Shown: in pieces, positions 29,897 to 39,075 of the stretch
How positions within the stretch are numbered: position 1 is the first letter of the stretch
Layout: every line of letters starts with the position of its first letter
From: Debaryomyces hansenii CBS767
Taxonomy: Eukaryota; Ascomycota; Pichiomycetes; Serinales; Debaryomycetaceae
Length of the DNA stretch: 64,000 nt
Assembly: GCF_000006445.2 (NCBI RefSeq)
Contig: NC_006043.2
Location: 248,001 to 312,000 of the forward strand
Direction of reading: 5' to 3'
Position numbers and translations under genes: made by a program
The notes under the pieces: model-generated
Seen by the model: only the letters and a program-made list of their open reading frames with translations
What the model was told of the DNA's origin: nothing
Database searches by the model: none

Positions 29897-31186
29897 TCAG
29901 TTGATCACTTCGATGTCCTCGTCGTTAGTCTGCTTGAGTTGAGCAAGAGAGATTGTCTTATCATCCAAATTGAAAACAGTGTAGGAAGATCTCAAGAAAT
30001 TGTCACCAAGAATAACATCTTGACTTGGTAAAAGACCAAGTAAACAAATAGCCTTGCCAGTGTTAGGGTCTTGGCCAGATTGCATGACAAGGTCTGAAAA
30101 TGGAACCTTGATATCCTTCTCGTCATTGAATCTGAAAGTCATGCTATTATCTGGCTGTCTCAAGGTACATGAGACAATGTAACCACCAGCCAGTGGACTG
30201 TAGGAAGCATTCTTGTCAGCTTGTTCGAGGACTTGTTGCACTAAGGAATCTGGTAAATATGTCAAAGTGGTTCCAGAGTCTAATAATGCTTGTGAGTTAT
30301 TAGCCTCGATAGGTTGAGCACCCGAATTGTTGAAAGATCTCAAACTAGATCCAGTTGAAGGAACTGTGTTATCAGATGGTTGGCTATCAACATTCGATTT
30401 CACATCTACGGAAACTGAAGTCAATGGAATCTGTAAGTATCCATAGTCACCATTAATCTTACTGATATCTATGACAGCTAATTCACCGTCGTACTTAGCG
30501 TGGTCGATAGCGCCAAATAAAATTGACCCAGACTCAGATTCAGCTGAGGTCAAGTATAACGAGTATGCAATCTTCTTGATAAACCCTTGTTCCTTCATAG
30601 TGATTGGTAAATTAGAATATTGTTCTGGGTTACTTTCTAAGCCCTTGAATCCAATACCGAAAACACCTACATCAGAGTCAGAGTCATCTGCTACTGCAAA
30701 ACTTGCATTTTCCAATTTCAAAGCTTCATTTAAAGAAATAGTATCGGTACCCCAAGTTCCCTTAGCGTAGGACTGGTCAACATACTGGATAGAAAAGTCA
30801 GTTTTGTTGTCGTGGAAGGTAGATGATGCTGATTCGTTGTACGTGCCGTACTTTTCACAGTCAATAGAACCACCGTTATCCTGGCATTGTGGGTTCTTTG
30901 TTGACATGACCCATAAATCTGACGATCCTGTGTCTATTAAAACACTAACTTCACTTTCTGGAGTTCCGATTTGCAATTTTGAAACGTAGAATAATCTCTC
31001 ATTAACCAAGGACACATCATAGGACCCGTCTCTTCTAGAGATTTGTGAGTAGCTTGATAAAGCAGCTGATAAGTTCAACCCTTGATAAACGTCGAAGTCG
31101 ACTTTAACAAACCCATCGCTGGCAACTGCAAATGCTGCGAGTTGAAATAAACCCCAGACTTGAAATAAACGATTGACTGAAAACAT
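29897..31186 (-). CDS. Secreted pepsin-like aspartyl protease (candidapepsin type)
   Basis: Extracellular A1-family peptidase. Signal peptide about 1-22, propeptide to a dibasic RR at 51-52 (likely Kex2 processing), then a mature domain. The catalytic aspartates are D85 in DTGSSDLWV and the Asp of LDSGTTLTYLPDSL near residue 310, giving the normal bilobal pair. The flap region has the usual Tyr. Cysteines around 100 and 109 form the small first disulfide loop. There is no GPI-attachment tail or Ser/Thr stalk, so it resembles secreted SAPs rather than anchored yapsins. At 429 residues the length fits. A 30-bp tandem duplication lies 120-180 bp upstream. The start is the first ATG. Substrates are unknown. 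Confidence 0.92.
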   Translation of the reverse strand: MFSVNRLFQVWGLFQLAAFAVASDGFVKVDFDVYQGLNLSAALSSYSQISRRDGSYDVSLVNERLFYVSKLQIGTPESEVSVLIDTGSSDLWVMSTKNPQCQDNGGSIDCEKYGTYNESASSTFHDNKTDFSIQYVDQSYAKGTWGTDTISLNEALKLENASFAVADDSDSDVGVFGIGFKGLESNPEQYSNLPITMKEQGFIKKIAYSLYLTSAESESGSILFGAIDHAKYDGELAVIDISKINGDYGYLQIPLTSVSVDVKSNVDSQPSDNTVPSTGSSLRSFNNSGAQPIEANNSQALLDSGTTLTYLPDSLVQQVLEQADKNASYSPLAGGYIVSCTLRQPDNSMTFRFNDEKDIKVPFSDLVMQSGQDPNTGKAICLLGLLPSQDVILGDNFLRSSYTVFNLDDKTISLAQLKQTNDEDIEVIN

Positions 31187-31953
31187 TTAAGATTATTCTC
31201 TGTTTTCTGTTACTACTCCTAAAATTTCAAAATTCATTATATTCAACTCACTATATACTCGACGCTTTCCATGGAGTATTTACATAACACCATGTTTTGC
31301 CGGGTATTGTCAATTCGGTACGTATGGTTAACACAATTGTCAATTCGGTACGTATGGTTAACACAATACACGGCAATCAGATCCAGGAATAACAGAACTA
31401 AGGCCTATTGTTCTCGAGAATGTGAACAATTTTTTCAGGTACGCGATCATAACTGTTTTCAATTTTACCATTACGTTAGCTAAAGATGGCTAAGTTTCAT
31501 AAAAATATGGAGGAAATAGCGCGTCTGAAGTCTTGGCTTAAAGGGGCCATGCATTCTTCTGGAAAATAGAATAGTTAATGGGCGTTATGGGAAGTAGGGT
31601 CTAATCTTTCTGTGCCGTAATTAAGCTTTAAGTAAATGAAATTAGCCATGATGTATATAATTAGTGATGTAGAGCGGTGTAGCGCATTTGATCCAGTTGC
31701 ATGAATCAGCTTGCACTCACATCGAGACAAAATACTGAACAATAACTAAAATGTGTCGGATGGAATTGAGTCTTACCACAGAAACAAGAATTGCGGACAT
31801 AATGCATCTAGAAGCCTGCCATTAAGACAAAAGTGCATATTATTGATCTTGAGGTTGATGTGCATATAATTTGCATGGCTAATCAATACTTGAACATATG
31901 CTTTATATTTTATATAATCTATATAACTTGGTTTATGGAATCAGAAGATTTTG
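31187..31953. promoter_or_regulatory. Protease promoter and adjacent spacer
   Basis: This 767-bp region carries the protease promoter at its left end. A TATA-like TATATAG (31251-31257, minus strand) lies about 65 bp before the start and the tandem duplication at 31306-31367 is upstream of it. The right end is the 3' region of the ankyrin/dilute gene. No gene is evident. Confidence 0.45.
31306..31367. repeat. 30-bp perfect tandem duplication in protease promoter
   Basis: Two exact copies with a 30-bp period, each containing CAATTCGGTACGTATGGTTA. The repeat starts at 31306 and matches through 31367. It lies 120-181 bp before the protease ATG, inside the likely upstream activating region. TACGTA and GGTTAAC within the unit are palindromic or near-palindromic. 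Confidence 0.95.
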
Positions 31954-34461
31954 TTACCATGGGTTTGATTCGATATCGTCGTCACCCCAGTTCTTATGCG
32001 CGAGAGAGCCTGGAAGTTGAACCTCTTTGAAAAGTTCGTCACCCTTGAAACTTGACGACTTTTGGCTGACGGATACATTCTTCGCCGAACGCTCGGATTC
32101 TTCTTCTTCTTCGTCGTCGTCGTCGTATGCTGCCTCATTGTCTTGGTCGTAGTCGAAAGTGTCGTTAACGTCATTTTTATTTTGAGTCAATATATCATCC
32201 ACATCATCTATAATACTTAATGGTAAGGAAGGTTGATACTTCTTAGCTCTCAATGTCTTGACACCACCAATTCCAGATCCATAACTATTAATTAGTTCGT
32301 TTAAATTTGGTAAGGCCACTGCAAACACATAATTTGGGTTTAGATAAATGTAAACTTCTTTCAGTAAAAAGTTCGACTGCGTCATGTAATGCAAATTGCG
32401 TTGCGATACCTGAGATTCACCCTTTTGGTTCTGCAAGTTCTTAACCAAATTGGACAACGCCTTAGGAAGTTTTGGTTCATTAACTTCGTATTTATATAAT
32501 TTGTGCATTATTTTGTATAATTGATAATAGTTTAAATAATCAAACTGGTTAATGGTTATAATCAAACTTTCTTCGTCGGTTAACAGTGACATACACTGAA
32601 GCCATTGTAGTAACTCGATAGTTGGTTGCAATTGCGTCTTTCCAATATGGTATAAAGAATTATAGTAGAAGGATAATGAATGCGGATTTTTAATATCATT
32701 GGATTCCTCTAAGAGGTTGCTAAGATGTATCAGATTGTGTTCGGGACCTAGCATCTTTGAAAGTTGCCCAATTTTATCAGGTTTATAGTTCTTATAGTTA
32801 TGAGATCTTAACCAATCTTCCAAAGTAGAAATATTCAACCTGATCTGGATAGCCTTTGATCTTGTACAATATTTCGATTGTGATATGATCCTATTGAAAA
32901 TTATTGAGTTGATATAGTAAAATACTTCCGAAAAAGTTTGGAATTTGATCAAAGTATTAACCTGGTGTAATTTTAATACATAATCCAAAGCATTTAACAC
33001 TTGGATATACCTAATTGGTGATGGCTTCATTAATTCAGTTTGAGATGGAGGGTACAACATATCAAAAATATCTTCATATGTACTGGGGTGAAATTTGCGC
33101 TTACCCTTGAAAAAATTCCAATCCTTTGCGTATAATACATTAGAAACATCAACCAAATTAGTGAAGTCTAATATGCAATCATCAATCAACAAATTCAATC
33201 TTGAATTAATCGAAAATGATAAGGTAGCTATTAATGACTGAACCAAGTTAATTAGCTCTTGCAAGAACTTTGGAAATTTCGAGTAGAAACCACTTTTAGT
33301 TAGATAAAAGTGTAAAAATTGTATAACTGATAACCAGTAACTTAAAAGTACAATATCACCTGAACCAGTTGAGTTTGAATTATCATCAGCCGTCGCCATA
33401 TTAAAAACACCCGACTTTGTATTAGTAACTGACCTTAATCTTGCAGTGAAACAATCAAATAAGAATTCAGATAATTCAGCGCTATCAACTTTCAAATACG
33501 AATATCTCAATAATTGGAATAAAATGGCCGCCGGAACCTTGGTATCATGTTGATATGATAGGTTCTTAGTTCTCAAATCGAAAATGTAATCTAATAATGA
33601 TGGAATGTCAGAATCTGTGAATTTTATATACTGATCTGGAGATAGTTTTTCATAATCAAATTCTTTTAAAGATGTGAGTAACGGGTCATTAGCTAACCTT
33701 TGCTCTTCATCAAGGTCCTCTGATGGTTGTTCGTGGTCTTCATCCTCTAAATAACCAGCCGTGGCAGCGATACTCTGCAACTTAATTTGGTTGGATAAAT
33801 CGTCGACCAAGGAATTGTCCTGATATTGAAATCCCGACTCGTAGTAATCGTCGCTGTCCAACGATGAATTTTGCTGATTCTGCAATAAGTTGTGGTTCTT
33901 GAAAAATTCATAAATATGTGTCTTTCCCGGAGTCACCAAAGTTATAGCCGTCTTGTCGTCGTCTTTAGGCGATATATATGGGTCGGCTTGATGATTAAGT
34001 AATAACTTGACCATATCCAATTGATTGAAATAAACAGCCCACATTAACGGCGTATAGTTATTTACAAGCGTATCATGCAAATCTGGGTCCCCATTGTGGT
34101 GTGTCAAGATGGACTCAGCAATGGCGTATTGGTCAAAGCATATCGCGTAGATTAAACTCGATATACCGCTGTTCTCACTGGGATACAACGTATTGATCAA
34201 TTCAGGGTGCAATCTAGCAACACTTTCAAAAGTGACCAAATCCCCGTCGCATGCCGCAATCATCATTTCAACAATTGGTTTTCCGTCCGACTCTTCACTT
34301 TCAATGTTTGTTTCCACCTCTGCTTGTAATTCCTTTTTGAACTCTATAACTTTGGCTAACAAAGGGTCCGAATAATTTAAAATATGCGATCCTCCTTTAA
34401 TTCCTGCTTCTGGGGATGTAAGCGACACCATTCCAGCAGAGCTATCTGCCCATGCATCCAT
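31954..34461 (-). CDS. Ankyrin-repeat and dilute (DIL) domain protein, YPR089W-like
   Basis: The 835-residue protein has N-terminal ankyrin repeats (about 65-190, with NNYTPLMWAVYFNQLDMVKLLLNHQADP as the clearest unit). An acidic linker follows, then a helical dilute-like domain (about 350-620) of the type found in class V myosin tails. The acidic tail ends WGDDDIESNPW. Fungal proteins with this ankyrin-plus-DIL layout include baker's yeast YPR089W, whose role is poorly defined. The next gene, MRL1, is YPR079W in baker's yeast, so synteny supports the match. No membrane segment or signal peptide is visible. The start is the first ATG. A role in membrane traffic is only a guess from the domain. 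Confidence 0.72.
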   Translation of the reverse strand: MDAWADSSAGMVSLTSPEAGIKGGSHILNYSDPLLAKVIEFKKELQAEVETNIESEESDGKPIVEMMIAACDGDLVTFESVARLHPELINTLYPSENSGISSLIYAICFDQYAIAESILTHHNGDPDLHDTLVNNYTPLMWAVYFNQLDMVKLLLNHQADPYISPKDDDKTAITLVTPGKTHIYEFFKNHNLLQNQQNSSLDSDDYYESGFQYQDNSLVDDLSNQIKLQSIAATAGYLEDEDHEQPSEDLDEEQRLANDPLLTSLKEFDYEKLSPDQYIKFTDSDIPSLLDYIFDLRTKNLSYQHDTKVPAAILFQLLRYSYLKVDSAELSEFLFDCFTARLRSVTNTKSGVFNMATADDNSNSTGSGDIVLLSYWLSVIQFLHFYLTKSGFYSKFPKFLQELINLVQSLIATLSFSINSRLNLLIDDCILDFTNLVDVSNVLYAKDWNFFKGKRKFHPSTYEDIFDMLYPPSQTELMKPSPIRYIQVLNALDYVLKLHQVNTLIKFQTFSEVFYYINSIIFNRIISQSKYCTRSKAIQIRLNISTLEDWLRSHNYKNYKPDKIGQLSKMLGPEHNLIHLSNLLEESNDIKNPHSLSFYYNSLYHIGKTQLQPTIELLQWLQCMSLLTDEESLIITINQFDYLNYYQLYKIMHKLYKYEVNEPKLPKALSNLVKNLQNQKGESQVSQRNLHYMTQSNFLLKEVYIYLNPNYVFAVALPNLNELINSYGSGIGGVKTLRAKKYQPSLPLSIIDDVDDILTQNKNDVNDTFDYDQDNEAAYDDDDEEEEESERSAKNVSVSQKSSSFKGDELFKEVQLPGSLAHKNWGDDDIESNPW

Positions 34462-34548
34462 ATTCTTAATACTATTCTACTTAATAGGTGTACGGATCGT
34501 GTTTCTTCTTGGTTCAGCTTTATCGACTGAATTTTGTCTGATTATATA

Positions 34549-34556
34549 ATCACGTG
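34549..34556. promoter_or_regulatory. E-box ATCACGTG in divergent promoter
   Basis: The octamer matches RTCACRTG, the Cbf1/Pho4-type site. It sits in the 206-bp spacer between the ankyrin/dilute gene and MRL1, about 112 bp before the MRL1 ATG and just upstream of a TTTTTATATCC stretch. Confidence 0.45.
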
Positions 34557-34667
34557 CTTTTTATATCCGAATCGCTTCAAAACAGATCCCATCAATAGCA
34601 TTAAAGACTAAACTAACTTCCTAGTTGCAAGATACAAGATACGATACAATACTAAAGGTGAATACAG

Positions 34668-35537
34668 ATGTCTCGATTGTATCAAAGACTAGGACTTTTC
34701 GCGATATTTCTAGTTGTATGCTTGGGATTATATCTTATAAAACAATCTGAACCGAATGGCACGCTAACGGAAAATGGTGCTCATCTCTTTGATACAGTTG
34801 CACATTTATCGCTACACGATAACAGCGCTAAGGGGAAGGTAGGTGCAAACGTAGCATCGAAGCAAACTGCTGAAGAAAACAAGAAAATGCAAGAGAAACA
34901 TAAAGCAGATTTGGCATTGGAATTGGAACCGTGTACTGTTATGAGTCCTTTATCGCATCATTTTATTGATTTGAGTAGTTTGTCGTCGAAAGGGAATGAA
35001 GGTAGAGCGATGCCGTGGGCATCTAAAGGATATGATAGTGGACTTAATTTCACGCTTGGGGTGTGCTCCAGTCCTTTCAAGAAGACGCACGACGCGAACG
35101 ACGAAGTCAAGGACATAACTAATTCGTCGGCCGTGGGAGGATACTACATTGATCCGAAGACGGGTAAATATGTCTCTATTGGAGAATATTCCTCTAAGCC
35201 TGTTGTGAGAGGTAAGAAGATCACGTTGAGCTATACGGGTGGCTCGTACTGTGAGAATATGTACAATAAAGAAACTGGGGAAAAAGTTAGAAAATCGACG
35301 ATACTAACGTTCACCTGCGACAGGGAGATGTTGGCTAAAGCGTCTGTCTCGTACGTGGGTTCTTTTAACGATTGCAGTTACATATTTGAAGTGAGATCGC
35401 ACCATGCTTGCCCAACAGCAGCTAAGGCAGATAATTTGGCAGTTATTTGGATTTTCTTCTTTATTTTGTTGGCAGCTTTATTAGTTTATTTCTCGGGAGG
35501 GTTGATATACAAGCAAATAAAGTTGCAGAAACTGTAA
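34668..35537 (+). CDS. MRL1: Mannose-6-phosphate-receptor-like membrane protein
   Basis: Resembles yeast Mrl1, a Golgi/endosome receptor-like protein involved in delivery or maturation of vacuolar hydrolases. The 289-residue protein has an N-terminal hydrophobic segment (about 8-25; signal peptide or anchor) and an MRH-type luminal domain. That domain starts at LEPCTVMSP, includes SGLNFTLGVCSSP, and ends FNDCSYIFEVRSHHACP, with the paired cysteines of this fold. A C-terminal membrane segment (about 257-279) leads to a very short basic tail, KQIKLQKL. Baker's yeast Mrl1 has 381 residues with a longer cytosolic tail, so this one is compact. Atg27, with a similar layout, is the alternative, but the DCxxxFExRxxHAC ending favours MRL1. 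Confidence 0.75.
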   Translation: MSRLYQRLGLFAIFLVVCLGLYLIKQSEPNGTLTENGAHLFDTVAHLSLHDNSAKGKVGANVASKQTAEENKKMQEKHKADLALELEPCTVMSPLSHHFIDLSSLSSKGNEGRAMPWASKGYDSGLNFTLGVCSSPFKKTHDANDEVKDITNSSAVGGYYIDPKTGKYVSIGEYSSKPVVRGKKITLSYTGGSYCENMYNKETGEKVRKSTILTFTCDREMLAKASVSYVGSFNDCSYIFEVRSHHACPTAAKADNLAVIWIFFFILLAALLVYFSGGLIYKQIKLQKL

Positions 35538-35696
35538 GGACAGTGTAATATAGTATTTGAAATAGTGGACGATATAGTTATGAATATAGCACGAGTGTTA
35601 TAGCCTATATAAACTACTTCAATAATTAATAAATCAATATATTTTGAAATCTACTTAACAATGGAAATGAAATAAAAACACATGTTCTTTCAAAAA

Positions 35697-38522
35697 TCAA
35701 GAAGTACCGTCAGCGACAACCTTTGTGAGGTTTTCGGTTTCTGATTTAACTTGTAATTTGGCAACGACTTTGCCACCTGCTAATGCCAATCTAACTGAAA
35801 CACCAACTTTACCGCCCCACAAATCTTTTCCTAATAATTTTAACACATGTGAGGTTGCATCACTTGGTACATAATCAGATCCATCTAATGGCATCATATT
35901 TAAATTGGACTTCAATTTTATCGCTGCATTTTCCAAAGTTTTAGCATTGGTTAAATTGACCACAAACGATTCTTCTGATGGCAATTGATCGAAAATTGAA
36001 GTGAAATTGGAATTATATAATGGACTGATAAAGTCACCTGGGGAAATTTCCAAATCTTCAATTTGATATTCATCAGACCAGCCTTCATCTGATTCATCAA
36101 TGTTACCCTCTTCATCAATAATTTCTCTATTAGTATAAGATAATGTGTTACCAAACGCAGAAATTAATTCCTCGTCATCAATGCTTGGAGCGGAAAATGA
36201 TACATAAACATTACCAGTTTGTTCTGGCCTTAATTCTTGTAAGGATATGATAAAATCTTCCTGGTATAATTCATTATCAGGTTGTGCAATAACAGAAACG
36301 TCTTGTAATACTAAATGGGTCAATGTATTTGTAATGTTATATTGTAATACCAACTTTTGCGATTCGATAAAGAAATGCTTCACAACAGTAACCACAAATT
36401 CGTTTTCTTTATCGGTCAAGTAAATTGGTGTCGAAGTCGACTTAGATAACTTGCCGTAGTCAGCAAACTCTGGAACAGTTGATAATTCCTGAGCATAAGC
36501 TTGTTGCTTCAATAAACCGGAAGCTGAATCATCACCAGTTTGCTTGTCATTGTCACTTTCTTTCTTGGAGGATTTATTCTTGTGGTTGTCCTTTTCTGAA
36601 ACTTCAGTAGTACTGGAAGATTCCAATTTATTTATTTTGTTATTATATTCGATAGATCTTTGTTCCTCAGTTGAAATCATAGGAATTTCACTAATATCGA
36701 ATTTCTTATCAAAATTCGATTCATCGTTCAAATAATTTGTCAACTTATTCTCCAAAATAGATAAATCGTATTTTGAATCAGTGACAATTAGCTCTTCTTT
36801 AGAATTTTCGATAAACCTTAATGATATAGAAGCACGATCTCTGACTTCGTCATCTACATCAATCAAACATCTGTTTAATAAAATTTGAATATTTCTTGAA
36901 ACTTCACCCTTGCATACAACAGCAAATTTAGCTAAGGAAATAACGGCAGAAGATCTGACAATAGAATTTTCCAAAACCAATCTGTTATAGATATGTCTGA
37001 TATAGTAGGATGGATTTGTGGTTGTTGGACCTTCATCACCTAATAAATGCAAAATACGGACAGATAATTCAGTGAACTCACAATCTTCAATAAACTCACA
37101 TAAATTCATTAAGATTAATTGCTTTGCACTAACATCGGGTAAGAATTTGATTAAATCAAAAAGAGCGTCAACAATACTAGACTTCAATTGTAAAGATCCA
37201 TCGTCTCTTAATAAGTCGGTTAAGAAAGCCACTAATTTTTTGTGTTTTGATGGGAATTTTAATGCTAAGTTTTCAATAGCTTCAATAATCACAATCTTAA
37301 AGTCCTCCGTAATTTCATCCATTAATGAAGTCATCTTACTAATCAATCTATCAACATTTTCACCTCCTGTGTTAGATTCAATAGTGTTACTACCCATTGT
37401 CTTCAATAATGTAGTAATAGCTAATGTTGAAATTGATCTGTTTGAATCATTAATTAAGTTTTCCAATTCCAAATTCACGACCATGATCTTTTCTGGATGC
37501 TTAATCGAAATTCTATTAATCAATCTAATAGCAGCAAATCTGGTTGCAGTTCTTGGAACGCTCAATAATTTTTGTAACGTATCGATTATCTTCATAAAAT
37601 CATCATCCTTAATTAAATGCTGTAACCCAACCAAAGTCTTACACGCTTCTAATCCGACCATGTCAGACTTATGTTTTAAGAACCCAGATAATATAGGCAA
37701 CAAATGTTGCAATAAAGATTCATCATCCGTCAAGATTTTGTTAATGTATCTTATTAATTGAATAACAGATAAAGAATTCTTCAAGGATGAGCCTTCACTT
37801 AATGAAGTAATCAATTTCATCAACGCCATTTTATCGTGATTTCTCAATTGATACAACAATCCTAAAGCATGGTATTGATACATGTACGAAGTAGATGGCA
37901 AGTTAGTAGTAGAACTTCCATAATACTCGTGTAACTGAAATTGATTGGCCGGGAACTGCTTGAACGAATTAACGGTTTCCAACGTTTCATTTGTAAATCT
38001 CTTCACAACATCCTTAGCAATCGGTAATAAGTTATACGAAGAGATCAACGCTGCCGACGAAACAGTAGGGTTTTTGTCAACAATACAATTCTTGAATAGT
38101 CTTTCTGATGCTGACACGGTCGATGGATCCAAAACCTTGGACAATGTTCTAATCGCATTTGGCTTATAGATCAAATCCCCACTTTGTATATCCTTCATAA
38201 TCGACGAAGTAACCATCAAGATATCCTGAGACGTAGCGGACAACTCTTTGATAGCTAAGTAAACTAATTGTCTCAATGATAAATCCTTGTGTTGAAATAA
38301 TTTCGAAATGGAAAAGAATAATGTTGTGGATTCTTGAGATGGAAACTGTTCCCCATGATAAATTAATCTTAACAATTTAGCTAATAATTGACGGCATTTC
38401 TTAGCATTAACCGGTGATGCATTAAATTGTTGTAAACATTCTTGGAAAACCGTCATTTTGTCCGGTAAACCACTAGACGAAATGGAATACGGATCCTGTT
38501 TCTTGTAAGATTGAGTAGACAT
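35697..38522 (-). CDS. SEC21: Coatomer gamma subunit
   Basis: Gamma-COP, part of the COPI coat for Golgi-to-ER transport. The 941-residue product has the adaptin-type HEAT-repeat trunk (about 30-560) with LRQLVYLAIKEL, LGLLYQLRNHDKMALMK and SVIQLIRYI. A charged Ser/Lys linker (about 600-650) precedes the C-terminal appendage (about 680-941), whose features include EFVVTVVKHFF and KLLGKDLWGGKVGVSV. Length matches yeast Sec21 (935). The first ATG is at 38522; four upstream codons are open but contain no ATG. It is divergent from the bL36m gene over 200 bp. Confidence 0.97.
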   Translation of the reverse strand: MSTQSYKKQDPYSISSSGLPDKMTVFQECLQQFNASPVNAKKCRQLLAKLLRLIYHGEQFPSQESTTLFFSISKLFQHKDLSLRQLVYLAIKELSATSQDILMVTSSIMKDIQSGDLIYKPNAIRTLSKVLDPSTVSASERLFKNCIVDKNPTVSSAALISSYNLLPIAKDVVKRFTNETLETVNSFKQFPANQFQLHEYYGSSTTNLPSTSYMYQYHALGLLYQLRNHDKMALMKLITSLSEGSSLKNSLSVIQLIRYINKILTDDESLLQHLLPILSGFLKHKSDMVGLEACKTLVGLQHLIKDDDFMKIIDTLQKLLSVPRTATRFAAIRLINRISIKHPEKIMVVNLELENLINDSNRSISTLAITTLLKTMGSNTIESNTGGENVDRLISKMTSLMDEITEDFKIVIIEAIENLALKFPSKHKKLVAFLTDLLRDDGSLQLKSSIVDALFDLIKFLPDVSAKQLILMNLCEFIEDCEFTELSVRILHLLGDEGPTTTNPSYYIRHIYNRLVLENSIVRSSAVISLAKFAVVCKGEVSRNIQILLNRCLIDVDDEVRDRASISLRFIENSKEELIVTDSKYDLSILENKLTNYLNDESNFDKKFDISEIPMISTEEQRSIEYNNKINKLESSSTTEVSEKDNHKNKSSKKESDNDKQTGDDSASGLLKQQAYAQELSTVPEFADYGKLSKSTSTPIYLTDKENEFVVTVVKHFFIESQKLVLQYNITNTLTHLVLQDVSVIAQPDNELYQEDFIISLQELRPEQTGNVYVSFSAPSIDDEELISAFGNTLSYTNREIIDEEGNIDESDEGWSDEYQIEDLEISPGDFISPLYNSNFTSIFDQLPSEESFVVNLTNAKTLENAAIKLKSNLNMMPLDGSDYVPSDATSHVLKLLGKDLWGGKVGVSVRLALAGGKVVAKLQVKSETENLTKVVADGTS

Positions 38523-38722
38523 CTCCAAATTCACTTCAATTGATTACTCAAGTCGTATTTATTAGCAAGATCTTGTAATGATTTGTCCTTACGTGTTGAG
38601 TTTTGATTCCCAGCGTTTGAATTTCTCAAGAGCCAAGATTATGTAATCGATAAATTTTGGTGAATGAAAAATTTGTTAAACCAGAACATACAACAGATAA
38701 GACTAGCCTATACCTACAAATA

Positions 38723-38974
38723 ATGTTCGCCTTGTCATCCATAATAAAAAGACAAGTGGTTGGTCCTACTGTCGGAAGAGCGTTATTTAATGCTACACCA
38801 AAATTGACTGTTCCTGCAGTCAACAACTCACCATTACTGTTGAATTCAATCAGAGGCTTCAAGGTAAGAACATCGGTCAAGAAGTTCTGCAAAGATTGCT
38901 ACATGGTCAGAAGGAAGGGTAGAGTGTATGTTTACTGCAAGAGTAACGGTAAACATAAACAAAGACAAGGTTAG
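38723..38974 (+). CDS. RTC6: Mitochondrial ribosomal protein bL36m
   Basis: Mitochondrial homologue of bacterial L36 (yeast Rtc6), a small zinc-ribbon protein of the large subunit. The 83-residue product has a presequence (about 1-45). The L36 core follows: [14 protein letters not shown], then [16 protein letters not shown] at the C-terminus. Zinc ligands are C-x2-C-x12-C-x5-H. The reading frame is open upstream, but the first ATG lies at 38723 and gives a normal mitochondrial leader. It diverges from SEC21 and converges on TCO89. Confidence 0.95.
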   Translation: MFALSSIIKRQVVGPTVGRALFNATPKLTVPAVNNSPLLLNSIRGFKVRTSVKKFCKDCYMVRRKGRVYVYCKSNGKHKQRQG

Positions 38975-39075
38975 TTAGGTTTATTTCGTTTCCACGTCAT
39001 GCGTGTAAAATATTTATCTTGTACATATAAGCATTAATACACAACGTACTTTTATTGGTTTATGTATGTCTAAAT

